DNA of 40,607 nucleotides, taken from contig NZ_JXYA01000079.1 of the NCBI RefSeq assembly GCF_000967655.1, positions 1 through 40,607 of the forward strand. Direction: 5' to 3'. Source of the stretch: Pseudoalteromonas rubra. Lineage in GTDB: Bacteria; Pseudomonadota; Gammaproteobacteria; Enterobacterales; Alteromonadaceae. Positions 1-7,863 of the stretch are shown here, one piece after another; positions within the stretch are counted from its first letter, which is position 1, and each line of letters opens with the position of its first letter. The notes below the pieces were generated by a model. That model worked only from the letters and a program-made list of their open reading frames with translations. It made no database searches and was not told where the DNA came from. The translations under genes were made by a program, and so were the position numbers.

Positions 1-84
1 ATAGCGAGTTGCTAACGAACCAGGGAACGTCGATTGCCAACCATAGCGAGTTGCTAACGAACCAGGGAACGTCGATTGCCAACA
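1..84 (+). repeat. Two exact 42-bp tandem repeats inside a coding region
   Basis: The 42-bp unit at 1-42 is repeated at 43-84, identical except for the last base. It is in frame and encodes a 14-residue unit (SELLTNQGTSIANH). The array probably continues upstream of the window, so the total copy number cannot be read here. Confidence 0.9.
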
Positions 85-1166
85 ACGCAAATAGCATCAC
101 CCAACTTAATATCCAGCAGACAGAGCAGGAGGCACGCTTAACTCAACTGAAAGAGCAGGTGTCTACTTTCCATACTGCGCAAAGTACAGTCAATCAGGCC
201 ACAACCACCCAACTAAGTGCGTTCAATGCTCAATTAGGTGGCCTGAATACACAAGTGGCTACGGCCGCAAATCAAGTAACAATAAATACCGGGCAAATCA
301 GCCAGCTATCTTTGGAAGCGGCGACTCAGAAAGCAATCGTGACAGAGCTGGAAAATACAACAACCAGCCACTCAAGCACCTTAACGGCCTTAACGACTGA
401 ACAATCCGCACTGTCAGCTAAACAGCAAAAACTGGATCAGGACCTGGGCACACTGGACACCGGCGTTATGGACCTAAGCAACGCCGTTAACAGCAACACC
501 AGCGCTGTTGCGTCGATGCAAACATCAGTAAATTCGGTGCAAGGGTCGGTCACTCAACAAGAGAGCAGACTCAGCCAGCTGGAAAGTGAGCGTGTTAAAA
601 AATACATAACGCCAAAAGACGTACACAATCACGATGCTGAATTTGTCTACAACTATCGACCAACGACTCCTGGACAGCAGATTTCACTTCAGGGTCATAC
701 CTATCGCATGTACCGCCTACCAATAATCGATATGGAGACAGGACAGAAGTACGCGGTCGATATACCTATGGAAGAGGACAACGGCTACCGTTATTACAAT
801 TGGATTACTTATCATGCCTGTTCAAACTTTGTGTATAACCCTTCTATAGAAATTGGTGCTGGTGCACGTGCCGTATTCATAGATCATCAATCAGACACAC
901 GCTTTTATAATCTACGTTCAGACAAGTTTTCAACGCAGTATGATGGCAATGGCAATGGCGTAAGCATATCCATTAGAGTCGGAGAATCTACCTGTACAAG
1001 TTTCTTCATGCCGCGTTCTCAAGTTATTGAAGAAGGCGAAACACCAGTGCAAAGTGATGATTATGACCTAACTGATAACATAGATTGGATCACCAAAAGT
1101 GACCGAATGGATGAGTTTCCTGACTTGAGCGAGTTGCTGCACTATATTCGTGTAGTTGCGCTGTAA
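3..1166 (+). CDS. Coiled-coil fibre-like protein, C-terminal part (5' end outside window)
   Basis: The frame is open from the first complete codon at base 3, and the TTG at base 9 lies inside the repeat, so this is the 3' part of a longer gene. The first 200 residues are rich in Q, T, S, N and L with heptad-like spacing (TQLSAFNAQLGGLNTQV), as in trimeric coiled-coil stalks of tail fibres or surface adhesins. The last 190 residues form a different, globular region with many aromatic residues and a few cysteines (ACSNF, ESTCTSFF). I recognise no named domain. A lipoprotein gene begins 10 bp downstream and is probably co-transcribed. A surface or fibre role is inferred from composition only. 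Confidence 0.7.
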   Translation, partial: SELLTNQGTSIANHSELLTNQGTSIANNANSITQLNIQQTEQEARLTQLKEQVSTFHTAQSTVNQATTTQLSAFNAQLGGLNTQVATAANQVTINTGQISQLSLEAATQKAIVTELENTTTSHSSTLTALTTEQSALSAKQQKLDQDLGTLDTGVMDLSNAVNSNTSAVASMQTSVNSVQGSVTQQESRLSQLESERVKKYITPKDVHNHDAEFVYNYRPTTPGQQISLQGHTYRMYRLPIIDMETGQKYAVDIPMEEDNGYRYYNWITYHACSNFVYNPSIEIGAGARAVFIDHQSDTRFYNLRSDKFSTQYDGNGNGVSISIRVGESTCTSFFMPRSQVIEEGETPVQSDDYDLTDNIDWITKSDRMDEFPDLSELLHYIRVVAL

Positions 1167-1176
1167 GGAAGCCATC

Positions 1177-1617
1177 ATGATGCGTTTTATTTCGATTTTG
1201 TGCCTGAGCCTGGTGCTGGCAGCCTGCGGTGGTGGTGGTGGCTCCGATAATCCGTCGTCTGGCAGTGCGACATCAGGTAACAAAAACCCTACCGACAAAG
1301 GTAGCACGAGCGATAATACTGACAGTAGTGATACTGGCGGCGGTAATACTGACGGCAGTGATACTGACGGCGGTAATACTGACGGCGGTGATACTGACGG
1401 TGGCGATACTGGCGGTGGTGATACTGGCGATGGTGATACTGGCGATGGTGATACTGGCGATGGTGATACTGGCGGTGGTGATACTGACGGCGGTGATACT
1501 GGCGGTGGTGATAAAGACGGCGGTGATACTGATGGCGGTTCGGGAGACAATGATACCGTACCGGCAGACAAGAGCCAGTGGGAAGCCGCCAGCTGGGACA
1601 CGCTGGAATGGCAATAA
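1177..1617 (+). CDS. Small lipoprotein with a Gly/Asp/Thr tetrapeptide repeat tract
   Basis: The ATG at 1177 follows an AAGGA ribosome site just after the upstream stop and gives a short signal peptide ending in the lipobox LAAC, followed by a Gly run. An upstream in-frame ATG at 1156 lies inside the previous gene and would break the signal peptide. About half of the mature protein is a four-residue periodic tract of the GGDT/DGGD type. A short C-terminus follows (QWEAASWDTLEWQ). It should be an outer-membrane-anchored lipoprotein with a flexible acidic linker. Function unknown. It lies directly after the coiled-coil gene and may anchor or accompany it. Confidence 0.75.
   Translation: MMRFISILCLSLVLAACGGGGGSDNPSSGSATSGNKNPTDKGSTSDNTDSSDTGGGNTDGSDTDGGNTDGGDTDGGDTGGGDTGDGDTGDGDTGDGDTGGGDTDGGDTGGGDKDGGDTDGGSGDNDTVPADKSQWEAASWDTLEWQ
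1330..1545 (+). repeat. 12-bp tandem repeats encoding GGDT-type units
   Basis: About 215 bp are built from GGTGATACTGGC-like 12-mers with small variations. They stay in frame in the lipoprotein gene; the long open frames seen in other phases and on the other strand are by-products of this repeat. Copy-number change by slippage would keep the frame, since the unit is a multiple of three. Confidence 0.85.
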
Positions 1618-1635
1618 CACAATCGCTGTAGGAAA

Positions 1636-1700
1636 AAGATATGGGCTAGTTTACAGCCCATATCTTAGCTAAATCAAAGCAGCCGGGGCTGCTTTTTTTT
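1636..1700 (+). terminator. Two hairpins between convergent genes
   Basis: The first hairpin pairs AAGATATGGGCT (1636-1647) with AGCCCATATCTT (1655-1666), 12 bp perfect. The second pairs AAAGCAGCC (1676-1684) with GGCTGCTTT (1687-1695) and runs into eight Ts, a classic intrinsic terminator for the plus-strand lipoprotein gene. The minus-strand protease gene ends at 1712, so the hairpins may serve both directions. Confidence 0.8.
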
Positions 1701-1711
1701 AGGGTTACGAA

Positions 1712-3043
1712 TTAACGTGTGCAACCGCTATCAACGCCAAGTAGCTTCCAGACACCCCAGGTGCCCGACTCGCTCGGCACATCGCCACGCGTCCACCAGC
1801 GCGCTTCATACTTAAAGCCCTGATAGGTCACTTGATCTGGCTTGTCATAGACCTTGCTCGCATCCCAGTTGCCGGGGCAGCCAGTATCGCCACCTGAGGT
1901 GACGGTTGCGGTGGCTTTAGCGCTATAGTTCACCTGGCTTTCTTCCAGAGTGAAGTTCACAGCAACACCTGCCGATCCACTGCGGCTGGCACCAAATTCT
2001 ACGCCCACCTGACAGCTCTGATTGGCAGCCAGTGTGCTCGCGCTACAAGTATCGACCGGTTTAACCAGGCCTGACGTAACGCCGCTTGAGGCCACATTTA
2101 AGGTCTTAAAGCTAAATGGCGTATTGCCTGAGTTAGTGATAGTGAAAGTATGTGCTTTGGTTTCGCCAACCTTGAAACCCGTCAGCGTATCGTTTTCTTT
2201 AAACGACACAGAAACCGGCTCAGCACCGCCTTTTACGCTGTCAATCCAGCTGCGCAGTGCTGCCACATCTGAGTAAACGCCATATTTTGCAGGGCGCGCA
2301 CAGCCAATCCCCCAGCTAACGATCCCTAGCTGCACAACCTGGCCGCCAGAGTTTGCGACGATAGGGCCGCCACTGTCACCGCTACAAGAGTCTTTCTGAC
2401 CCTCAGGGTAGCCTGCGCAAAACGCCACGCTGCCCACATTTTGGTACGAGCCGCCGGATTGACGACACACCTGATCAGAAACCAGCGGCACGTCGACCTC
2501 ATAAAGATTCGTCGGGCGGCTACCGCCTTCGCTCAAGCGGCCAAGACCTGCAACAGAAATTAAATCACCAACCCGCACATATTGCTCAACATTGCCCTGT
2601 GCCAGCGCAACGCTTGCACCCTGAGTTGGGGTACGTACCAACTTAAGCAAGGCAATATCATGGTTTAGCGTGCTGCTGTTATATTGTGGATGCACGTATT
2701 TCTCAGCCACCGCGATACGGTCGCCGTCGTTACCACCAAGCACAAAGCCCGCCACCTTAACATTGAGGCCACTTGCTGATCTGCTACTCACACAGTGTGC
2801 CGCAGTCAGTACATAACCGTCACCCACATAACTACCACCACAAAATGCCGTGGTGCCATTGGCACTTAAAATTTGCGTATAAAACGGCCAGTCGGCCGTA
2901 TTTGCCGGGTTACCTCCGACAATTTCAGGCTCATAGTAATCGCTACCCGCATCGGCAGGCTGCGCCATAACCGCACTACTCGCGCCTAGCGCAAGCAAAA
3001 CAGACAACGCTGTCATAGAAAGTGTTTTTTTAACCTTTAACAT
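1712..3043 (-). CDS. Secreted trypsin-like serine protease (S1) with chitin-binding module
   Basis: The signal peptide ends near residue 28 (VMAQ). The activation site IVGG is at 41-44, and the catalytic triad is visible: His83 in TAAHC, Asp129 in DIALLKL, Ser224 in GDSGGP. Asp218, six residues before the serine, predicts trypsin-like cleavage after Lys/Arg. Residues 275-385 look like an immunoglobulin-like beta-sandwich (TFTITNSGNTPFSF). The last 50 residues (CPGNWDASKVYDKPDQVTY, then EARWW) match the CBM5/12 chitin-binding fold. The likely role is extracellular protein degradation while attached to chitin-rich particles. It is a single gene, with an AAAGG ribosome site upstream of the ATG. 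Confidence 0.92.
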   Translation of the reverse strand: MLKVKKTLSMTALSVLLALGASSAVMAQPADAGSDYYEPEIVGGNPANTADWPFYTQILSANGTTAFCGGSYVGDGYVLTAAHCVSSRSASGLNVKVAGFVLGGNDGDRIAVAEKYVHPQYNSSTLNHDIALLKLVRTPTQGASVALAQGNVEQYVRVGDLISVAGLGRLSEGGSRPTNLYEVDVPLVSDQVCRQSGGSYQNVGSVAFCAGYPEGQKDSCSGDSGGPIVANSGGQVVQLGIVSWGIGCARPAKYGVYSDVAALRSWIDSVKGGAEPVSVSFKENDTLTGFKVGETKAHTFTITNSGNTPFSFKTLNVASSGVTSGLVKPVDTCSASTLAANQSCQVGVEFGASRSGSAGVAVNFTLEESQVNYSAKATATVTSGGDTGCPGNWDASKVYDKPDQVTYQGFKYEARWWTRGDVPSESGTWGVWKLLGVDSGCTR

Positions 3044-3310
3044 GTGTATACCTTTATTTTTCCTTTATTGGGAACTTAAAAATATAAACACTTAATTTAC
3101 ACTTGTAAATAAAAAACAGTCAACAATTGCTCATTTTTTATCATTGTTCGGGCGAAGCAAGACCGATGATTAAAGATCATCGCAGCTTGCTGAGGTGAGG
3201 TCATGGATCCATATGGGTGTGGAAAAGCAGAATAATGCAGGAGCCATTATCGAGATGACCGATGGGCGAAGCTACACGGATGTATTCCAGCTCGGTGCTT
3301 ATTGTTACTT
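3044..3310. other. Intergenic region between protease and CRISPR array, with a hairpin
   Basis: No gene is supported here. The protease promoter must lie in the AT-rich part at 3050-3150. A hairpin at 3155-3187 combines AGCAAG/CTTGCT with CGATGAT/ATCATCG; read on the minus strand it lies just beyond the leader-distal end of the CRISPR array and could end its transcript, although no T run follows. The rest (3190-3310) shows two GGGCGAAGC..GATG-like motifs of unknown meaning. Confidence 0.5.
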
Positions 3311-4131
3311 CGTTCGATCCCCTCTCACGCGGGGAGCGCAGCTCTAATAACTACGTGAAGGCGAACGCTGTCACTTTTGTCTCAATCCCCTCTCACGCGG
3401 GGAGCGCAGCGTACCCCGTCTAGATCCTGTAACGGTTTATCTGGTCTCAATCCCCTCTCACGCGGGGAGCGCAGCGCTTTAATAGTGGTGCCCTGGATGT
3501 TTTGATACTGTCTCAATCCCCTCTCACGCGGGGAGCGCAGCGCTTGGTGTTCAAAAGGCACTAAAGCTGCTCCAGGTCTCAATCCCCTCTCACGCGGGGA
3601 GCGCAGCAATAGGTTTGAGTGTCTTGGTCAAGCATCATCTGTCTCAATCCCCTCTCACGCGGGGAGCGCAGCCGGTCAAATTGATGGTTCAACATGTTAT
3701 CCGGTGGTCTCAATCCCCTCTCACGCGGGGAGCGCAGCCACATGTACGAAGCGACAACGCTAAGGCTAGGAGTCTCAATCCCCTCTCACGCGGGGAGCGC
3801 AGCGGTTAGCACAGACTTTATCATAACCCTGACAGGGTCTCAATCCCCTCTCACGCGGGGAGCGCAGCAAAAACGCTAACACTAACACGGCCGCTAATGC
3901 CGGTCTCAATCCCCTCTCACGCGGGGAGCGCAGCCACACCCGCCTCACGGGTACCGTCGCGGCTTGTGTCTCAATCCCCTCTCACGCGGGGAGCGCAGCT
4001 GGCCGCCTGCAATAACGCGTCCAGCGACTCGTGGTCTCAATCCCCTCTCACGCGGGGAGCGCAGCATGATATAGGGTGGCTGTATCACTATCCGCAAATG
4101 TCTCAATCCCCTCTCACGCGGGGAGCGCAGC
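3311..4131 (-). CRISPR. CRISPR array, 13 repeats and 12 spacers, I-C-like repeat
   Basis: The repeats are 32 bp and start at 3311, 3379, 3444, 3510, 3576, 3641, 3707, 3772, 3837, 3903, 3968, 4034 and 4100. Spacers are 33-36 bp and all differ. On the plus strand each repeat begins GTCTCAATCCCC and ends GGGGAGCGCAGC, so on the minus strand it ends in ATTGAGAC, close to the ATTGAAAC handle of type I-C repeats. The repeat at 3311 is degenerate (mismatches at positions 1, 2, 3 and 6), as expected for the leader-distal end. Both facts, and a promoter-like TATAAT to the right, indicate minus-strand transcription. No cas genes lie within the window. Confidence 0.97.
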
Positions 4132-4264
4132 GGCCTGCTTTAAAGCCCGCATTATACAAGGCCAAAAACCAAATTTTGCGCTAACCTAGGTCAAAATTGC
4201 CAAACGCAACCGAATTTTGTACAACAAGATTACACAATACCATAATAAACATCAACATACAGAA
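4132..4264 (-). promoter_or_regulatory. Probable CRISPR leader with -10 element
   Basis: This AT-rich stretch abuts the intact end of the array. Read on the minus strand it contains a perfect TATAAT at 4156-4151, which would start transcription a few bases before the first repeat. No good -35 box is visible. It also carries TTTTGCGCTAACC at 4174-4186, a motif that recurs twice just outside the leader. Assignment as leader rests on repeat degeneracy at the far end and on this promoter. Confidence 0.65.
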
Positions 4265-4307
4265 GCGCTAACCTCCCGGGTTTTTTATGAGCACCAGGGG
4301 TTAGCGC
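4265..4307. repeat. Inverted repeat GCGCTAACC / GGTTAGCGC beside the CRISPR leader
   Basis: GCGCTAACC at 4265-4273 pairs perfectly with GGTTAGCGC at 4299-4307 across a 25-base interval. A third copy of GCGCTAACC is inside the leader at 4178-4186. It could be a protein-binding site or a hairpin; its function is unknown. Confidence 0.55.
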
Positions 4308-4314
4308 AAATAAC

Positions 4315-4455
4315 ATGATTGACTGGGAAAGTTGGCCTCAGGCATACAATGACAAAGCACAGTACAGCAAGGGCAGAGCTCTAAAGTTAAACGCCCACTC
4401 CACCGTCCTACCGGCCTTGAGCCGGTATCTTTCTTACAGGCCAAAAAGTGTTTAA
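4315..4455 (+). CDS. Possible small ORF, 46 residues
   Basis: An ATG-initiated frame begins MIDWESWPQAYNDKAQYSKG and ends in a basic tail. The composition looks protein-like, but the nearest purine-rich stretch (AGGGG at 4296-4300) is too far for a good ribosome site. The frame contains the hairpin TACCGGC/GCCGGTA (4409-4427). No family is recognised. It may equally be non-coding flank of the CRISPR locus. Confidence 0.2.
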   Translation: MIDWESWPQAYNDKAQYSKGRALKLNAHSTVLPALSRYLSYRPKSV

Positions 4456-4665
4456 TTAAACCTGTTTTCATAGCTTCCATATCAAGTGTACATGGGCGAT
4501 GTTTCAGTCACCACTTTTAGCCAAAACCTTAATCTAAATTGAGAATAGCAAGCCCTGGAACCAGTCAATGAAGGCTAAAATGACATTAAATAGAAGTCAT
4601 ATCAGGGCATCACGGTGACGCCCCGGAAACAGCCTAGCATCTTGCACAGGCTATTGCTGAGCGGC
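4456..4665. other. Gap with a terminator-like hairpin
   Basis: No gene is supported. GGGCATCA (4605-4612) pairs with TGACGCCC (4616-4623) with one G-T wobble, just downstream of the minus-strand gene ending at 4666. It lacks a T run, so a terminator role is only possible. Confidence 0.35.
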
Positions 4666-5013
4666 TTAGTACTTCTTGCTGATACCGATCAAAGCGTTTT
4701 CAGACTCACCATCGTAGCAACGTGTGTCGCTGCCATCACGATTCTCAATTACCAAATTATATATTGTGCCGGAAGTCTGCCCTGCTTCAATGGCTTTCAG
4801 AACCGGCCCCAACAGATAAGTATGGGTATCATAAATAATGACAGGTTCCATCTGAGCACCAAAACGCTCACTGTTGTATCTGACTTCAAAATTACCATTG
4901 TGAGACGCGACCTTAGTCACTACACCTGAACAGGTAAAAATAGTTGCCTGTGCCGCAAATGCGCTGCCCGCCATACATACGCCGATAGCGGCGCGTAACA
5001 ATTGTGTTCTCAT
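4666..5013 (-). CDS. Small secreted protein of unknown function
   Basis: 115 residues with a clear Sec signal peptide (cleavage near SAFAAQA) and an AAGGA ribosome site six bases before the ATG. The mature part has two cysteines (FTCSG and TRCYDG) that could form one disulfide. I recognise no family. It stands alone between the CRISPR flank and an AT-rich upstream region (5014-5120) that probably holds its promoter. Confidence 0.7.
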   Translation of the reverse strand: MRTQLLRAAIGVCMAGSAFAAQATIFTCSGVVTKVASHNGNFEVRYNSERFGAQMEPVIIYDTHTYLLGPVLKAIEAGQTSGTIYNLVIENRDGSDTRCYDGESENALIGISKKY

Positions 5014-5123
5014 TATTCTTCCTTAAGTTGATTAGTGCCAAAGCTGGCAACACACAAACTAAACCCAAACAAAGAATAAAAAGATATCAAAATGTTAATT
5101 TTTTATTTAATTTAAAATAATAA

Positions 5124-5288
5124 CTAAACATCGACAGATCAGCCCAATTCAGCCTCAATGTTCATAATACGGAAAAACAGTCGTACCCGCGCGTCCTGCC
5201 CACCAAGGGTGTTATGGCGTTTAATGCTGTTGCCGAGTATGAACATGATCTGTCGACTGCTGAGACCTTACGCTTTGCTGTCGATTAA
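5124..5288 (+). pseudogene. Protein-like frame without a start codon, overlapping the 3' end of the next gene
   Basis: The frame from 5124 to the stop at 5286-5288 reads plausibly as protein (for example YPRVLPTKGVMAFNAVAEY and ending TLRFAVD) but has no ATG, GTG or TTG near its beginning. It overlaps the minus-strand gene ending at 5268 by 21 bp, tail to tail. It may be a small gene whose start was lost, or one using an unusual start. Family unknown. Confidence 0.3.
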
Positions 5289-5858
5289 ATGGCTGTCAGT
5301 TGCTTTCAATACGTGCAGCGCCTGTTGCTGCAACGCTTGCAGATTAGACTGGGTCATATAAGTTTCGATAGCCTGTTTGGACTGATTGGCATACATCGCG
5401 GAATAACCGTAGGTTTTACTATCTTGCCTGGACAAGTTTTCAGACTGTTCGACGTACTCATTAATGTATTGCTGCATATCTATCTCAGCGCTGGGGTCTA
5501 ATTGCCCCGCTTCCATGCGCACCTCCAGAGACACTCTGAAATGGCTTAACCCTGTCACGGCAGTCTCATCCATACCACCCACTTCGCCCGGCAGGCGAGT
5601 AATATCCGAAAGTAGGCTGCTAAAAGCCTGAGGCGAGGTATTGCGGATATTAAACGTATCCACAGCTAGTAAGGCTTTAAAGCCGCCTTGCTCTGACTGA
5701 GCAGTTTGGGTAGCAGCATCCGGCTCTTTTACCGCTACCGCTTGGTCGTTTATAGGGTCAGGGTCGCCCGCACTGATCTGCCAACGATCTTGCGCTTTCT
5801 TTTGTTCTTTATTTAAAAAATGAACAGGCGGCTGTCCTGAGCCGTTTTCCAGTTTCAT
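5268..5858 (-). CDS. Unknown protein, 196 residues, probably cytoplasmic
   Basis: The ATG has an AAGGA site eight bases upstream. The first 60 residues are polar and low in complexity, with no signal peptide. The C-terminal 70 residues look helical and Gln-rich (AMYANQSKQAIETYMTQSN, then LQALQQQALHVL). Similar Gln-rich helical tails occur in unannotated proteins of marine gammaproteobacteria, but I cannot name a family. No neighbour suggests a function. Confidence 0.6.
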   Translation of the reverse strand: MKLENGSGQPPVHFLNKEQKKAQDRWQISAGDPDPINDQAVAVKEPDAATQTAQSEQGGFKALLAVDTFNIRNTSPQAFSSLLSDITRLPGEVGGMDETAVTGLSHFRVSLEVRMEAGQLDPSAEIDMQQYINEYVEQSENLSRQDSKTYGYSAMYANQSKQAIETYMTQSNLQALQQQALHVLKATDSHLIDSKA

Positions 5859-6160
5859 CTATATTCCTTATAAATCTGTCAAGACTCTCCTCATGTCGGC
5901 CTTAAACAGGAAAGCTTTAACGGCATTTTTGGCGTGCACTCTTAGCGTTTGGTGTGGGCCCTTGGCCGGGTTGTTATTGCCATCACCGCTATATTTATTT
6001 TTATGACAGGCACACCGGAGCGCAATCTCATACTCACAGTCCCATCGGATTACTTCTGCGTGGTGTTTAAATAGCTCCCGGCTCGCTCGCGTCCGGGATG
6101 ACGGTGTTGTTTGTCAGTTTTGTTGCTAGTGAGACGCTGAAGCGTGAATTTAAGTAGGCT
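5859..6160. other. 302-bp gap with weak small frames and one REP-like palindrome
   Basis: A hydrophobic 37-codon frame starts at 5893 (MSALNRKALTAFLACTLSVW) and ends at 6006, but without a ribosome site it is only a possibility. Its stop overlaps a second short frame at 6003. A solitary copy of the palindromic element found as an array at 38540-39014 follows. Confidence 0.3.
6071..6121. repeat. Solitary REP-type palindromic element
   Basis: TCCCGG (6076-6081) pairs with CCGGGA (6093-6098), followed by TGACGGTGTTGTTTGTCAG. The 50-bp stretch matches the tandem units at 38540-39014, about 32 kb away, including sequence outside the hairpin (ATGACGGTG..GTTTGT). It is therefore a dispersed element and not a local terminator. 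Confidence 0.8.
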
Positions 6161-6544
6161 TTGTACGTGCCCCACAGAATCAGCTACTCAGAAATTTGCG
6201 AGAACGTACTGTTTGAAACAGCCCCCTCCGAACATCAGTTTCGTGAGGTGTTTTTCAAAAATTCTTCTGTTGGGAAAATTCGAAATTCAGCGCTACATAT
6301 AGAAGACCATTCAAGAGGATTCGGTACTTGGAAAGATAAAAAGAAAGGTAAGAAAATGGAAACCTCAGATTTCTTGGGGCTGATTAATCTAGAAGGTAGT
6401 TTTTTATGCTCTACAATTGATGATGGTATATATAAAAAAGTCGAAATTAGTGTAGGTGTTTTTAATATTTTAGGCCAAATAATGAACCACTTGTTGGCAA
6501 GCTTTCAGTGGGAAGGTAGTCCTCGAATTAAGCCTCACTATTAA
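6161..6544 (+). CDS. Unknown AT-rich small protein, start uncertain
   Basis: The frame is open after a stop at 6155. The only early starts are TTG 6161 and GTG 6167; a better ribosome site (AAAGG) precedes an internal ATG at 6355, which would give 62 residues. No family is recognised. It is AT-rich like the following metalloprotease gene, which starts 27 bp downstream, and the two may form a transferred unit. It may also be a 5'-truncated remnant. Confidence 0.4.
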   Translation: MYVPHRISYSEICENVLFETAPSEHQFREVFFKNSSVGKIRNSALHIEDHSRGFGTWKDKKKGKKMETSDFLGLINLEGSFLCSTIDDGIYKKVEISVGVFNILGQIMNHLLASFQWEGSPRIKPHY

Positions 6545-6570
6545 GCATATACACGGACCGAGGAGGAATT

Positions 6571-7632
6571 ATGAATCATTCTTTTTTACTATTTATTGCT
6601 TTGATATTATCCGCAAATATTTACGCTGCGGATCTATCCTCTATCAAGAAGGAACTAAAAACATTAAAGGAGCTCTGTGATGCAAGCTTACTAGATGCGG
6701 AAGAATGCAAAAAGCAGAGGGCTAAGATACTGCTGACTCTAGACAAAAAAGAGGAAGAAATATGGTTTTGTAACTACGGCGGGGAAAATAAATTAGGAGA
6801 ACCTATTCTAGCCGAAGATGGGGTTAGTTTCTCTGAGTCTTCCTCTGTGAATACTATAGTAAGAGAAATACTCGATGAAGCAGGACTTGTTGGGAACTTT
6901 ATTGTAAGGGCAGCAAGCGTGCCAAATGCAGCCGCAAGTGTACGAATGGGTGATCGTTATATTGAGTACAATCCTTCATTTGTACAGAATCTCAAGGTAG
7001 GCACGAAAACCAATTGGTCTGTATATAGCGTACTTGCTCATGAAATAGGTCATCACCTACAGGGCCACACACTAAAACCTGGAGGTAGCCGACCAGATAT
7101 TGAGCTTCAAGCTGATGAATACTCTGGGTTTATACTTGCCAAAATGGGGGCGTCGATAAAGGATGCCCAAAAAGCAATGAAAACGTTTGGGTCAGATTCT
7201 GCTTCCGGTACTCATCCTGCCACACAGCAGAGACTTGTAGCAATCAAGAAAGGCTGGGATAAAGGAAAAGAACCTGATGACTCCAAACCACAACCTATAG
7301 CCCAAGATCATGAAGCCGAGAATAAAGATGTACCACCTGTAACCGTACAAACGCCTATTCAGCAACCTCCAGCCATGCCTGTGTCTTCCTACCTGTATAA
7401 ATGTGTTGTGAATGGTGAACAGGTACTTATAGATAACACCAATAGAGTCCTATCCGTTCCCAGAGGAGGAATACAAGTTGGGCAAAGAGTCCCTCCAAAC
7501 CATCCAAATTGTGCATTCAATTTAGCAGCACCTCCTACCGGCGTATATTGTGTCGGGCATAATGGCATGGTCTATTTTGGTACACCTATGCCTGTTGGGC
7601 AATGTATACAGTGTGGGCCAGGGCAGTGCTAA
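6571..7632 (+). CDS. Secreted M48-like zinc metalloprotease
   Basis: A strong ribosome site (GAGGAGGAATT) precedes the ATG. A signal peptide ends near residue 19 (IYAAD). Residues 22-65 are a helical, charged segment. The zinc site is HEIGHH at 157-162, with Glu178 in ELQADEYSG as the probable third ligand, the arrangement of M48-type gluzincins. After a Pro-rich linker (about 235-270) comes a C-terminal region with paired cysteines (YKCVVNG, PNCAF, VYCVG, GQCIQCGPGQC) that probably form disulfides. A periplasmic or extracellular protease is the likely role. Low GC relative to its neighbours suggests acquisition by transfer. Confidence 0.8.
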   Translation: MNHSFLLFIALILSANIYAADLSSIKKELKTLKELCDASLLDAEECKKQRAKILLTLDKKEEEIWFCNYGGENKLGEPILAEDGVSFSESSSVNTIVREILDEAGLVGNFIVRAASVPNAAASVRMGDRYIEYNPSFVQNLKVGTKTNWSVYSVLAHEIGHHLQGHTLKPGGSRPDIELQADEYSGFILAKMGASIKDAQKAMKTFGSDSASGTHPATQQRLVAIKKGWDKGKEPDDSKPQPIAQDHEAENKDVPPVTVQTPIQQPPAMPVSSYLYKCVVNGEQVLIDNTNRVLSVPRGGIQVGQRVPPNHPNCAFNLAAPPTGVYCVGHNGMVYFGTPMPVGQCIQCGPGQC

Positions 7633-7719
7633 ATGAGACTGTAACTAAATTTGTGTAAGCTATGTTCTATAATGAAGTGCACCACTACAGTTTAAGTTAG
7701 CTATTCTGGAGGTGAAAAA

Positions 7720-7833
7720 ATGACGCACACTTTCCCTTCACCGGGTGAATACACCATAGTTTTGGTAGTCGTGGACAATGAATATCAATTGGGTGTGATT
7801 AGTCAGACTATACGGGTAAGCGAAAGCGAGTAA
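7720..7833 (+). pseudogene. 37-residue fragment resembling the end of a PKD domain
   Basis: The ATG is preceded by a strong site (GGAGGTG). The protein begins MTHTFPSPGEYTIVLVVVDN and continues to ISQTIRVSESE. This matches the last strands of a PKD domain (H-x-F-x-x-PGxYxVxLxVxDN...TIxV). A whole PKD domain is about 80 residues, so this is either the stump of a lost surface protein or a small expressed beta-strand peptide. The good ribosome site may be fortuitous. Confidence 0.45.
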
Positions 7834-7863
7834 TCACTTACAACTACAAAGTTACCATCATTG

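Noticed and set aside
1068..1672. Open frames in other phases over the Gly/Asp repeat
   Set aside because: They arise from the 12-bp periodic DNA; only the frame with lipobox and ribosome site is credible.
3382..4184. Several open frames within the CRISPR array
   Set aside because: Their repeated peptides (SQSPLTRGAQ, LRSPRERGLR) are translations of the CRISPR repeat in different frames.
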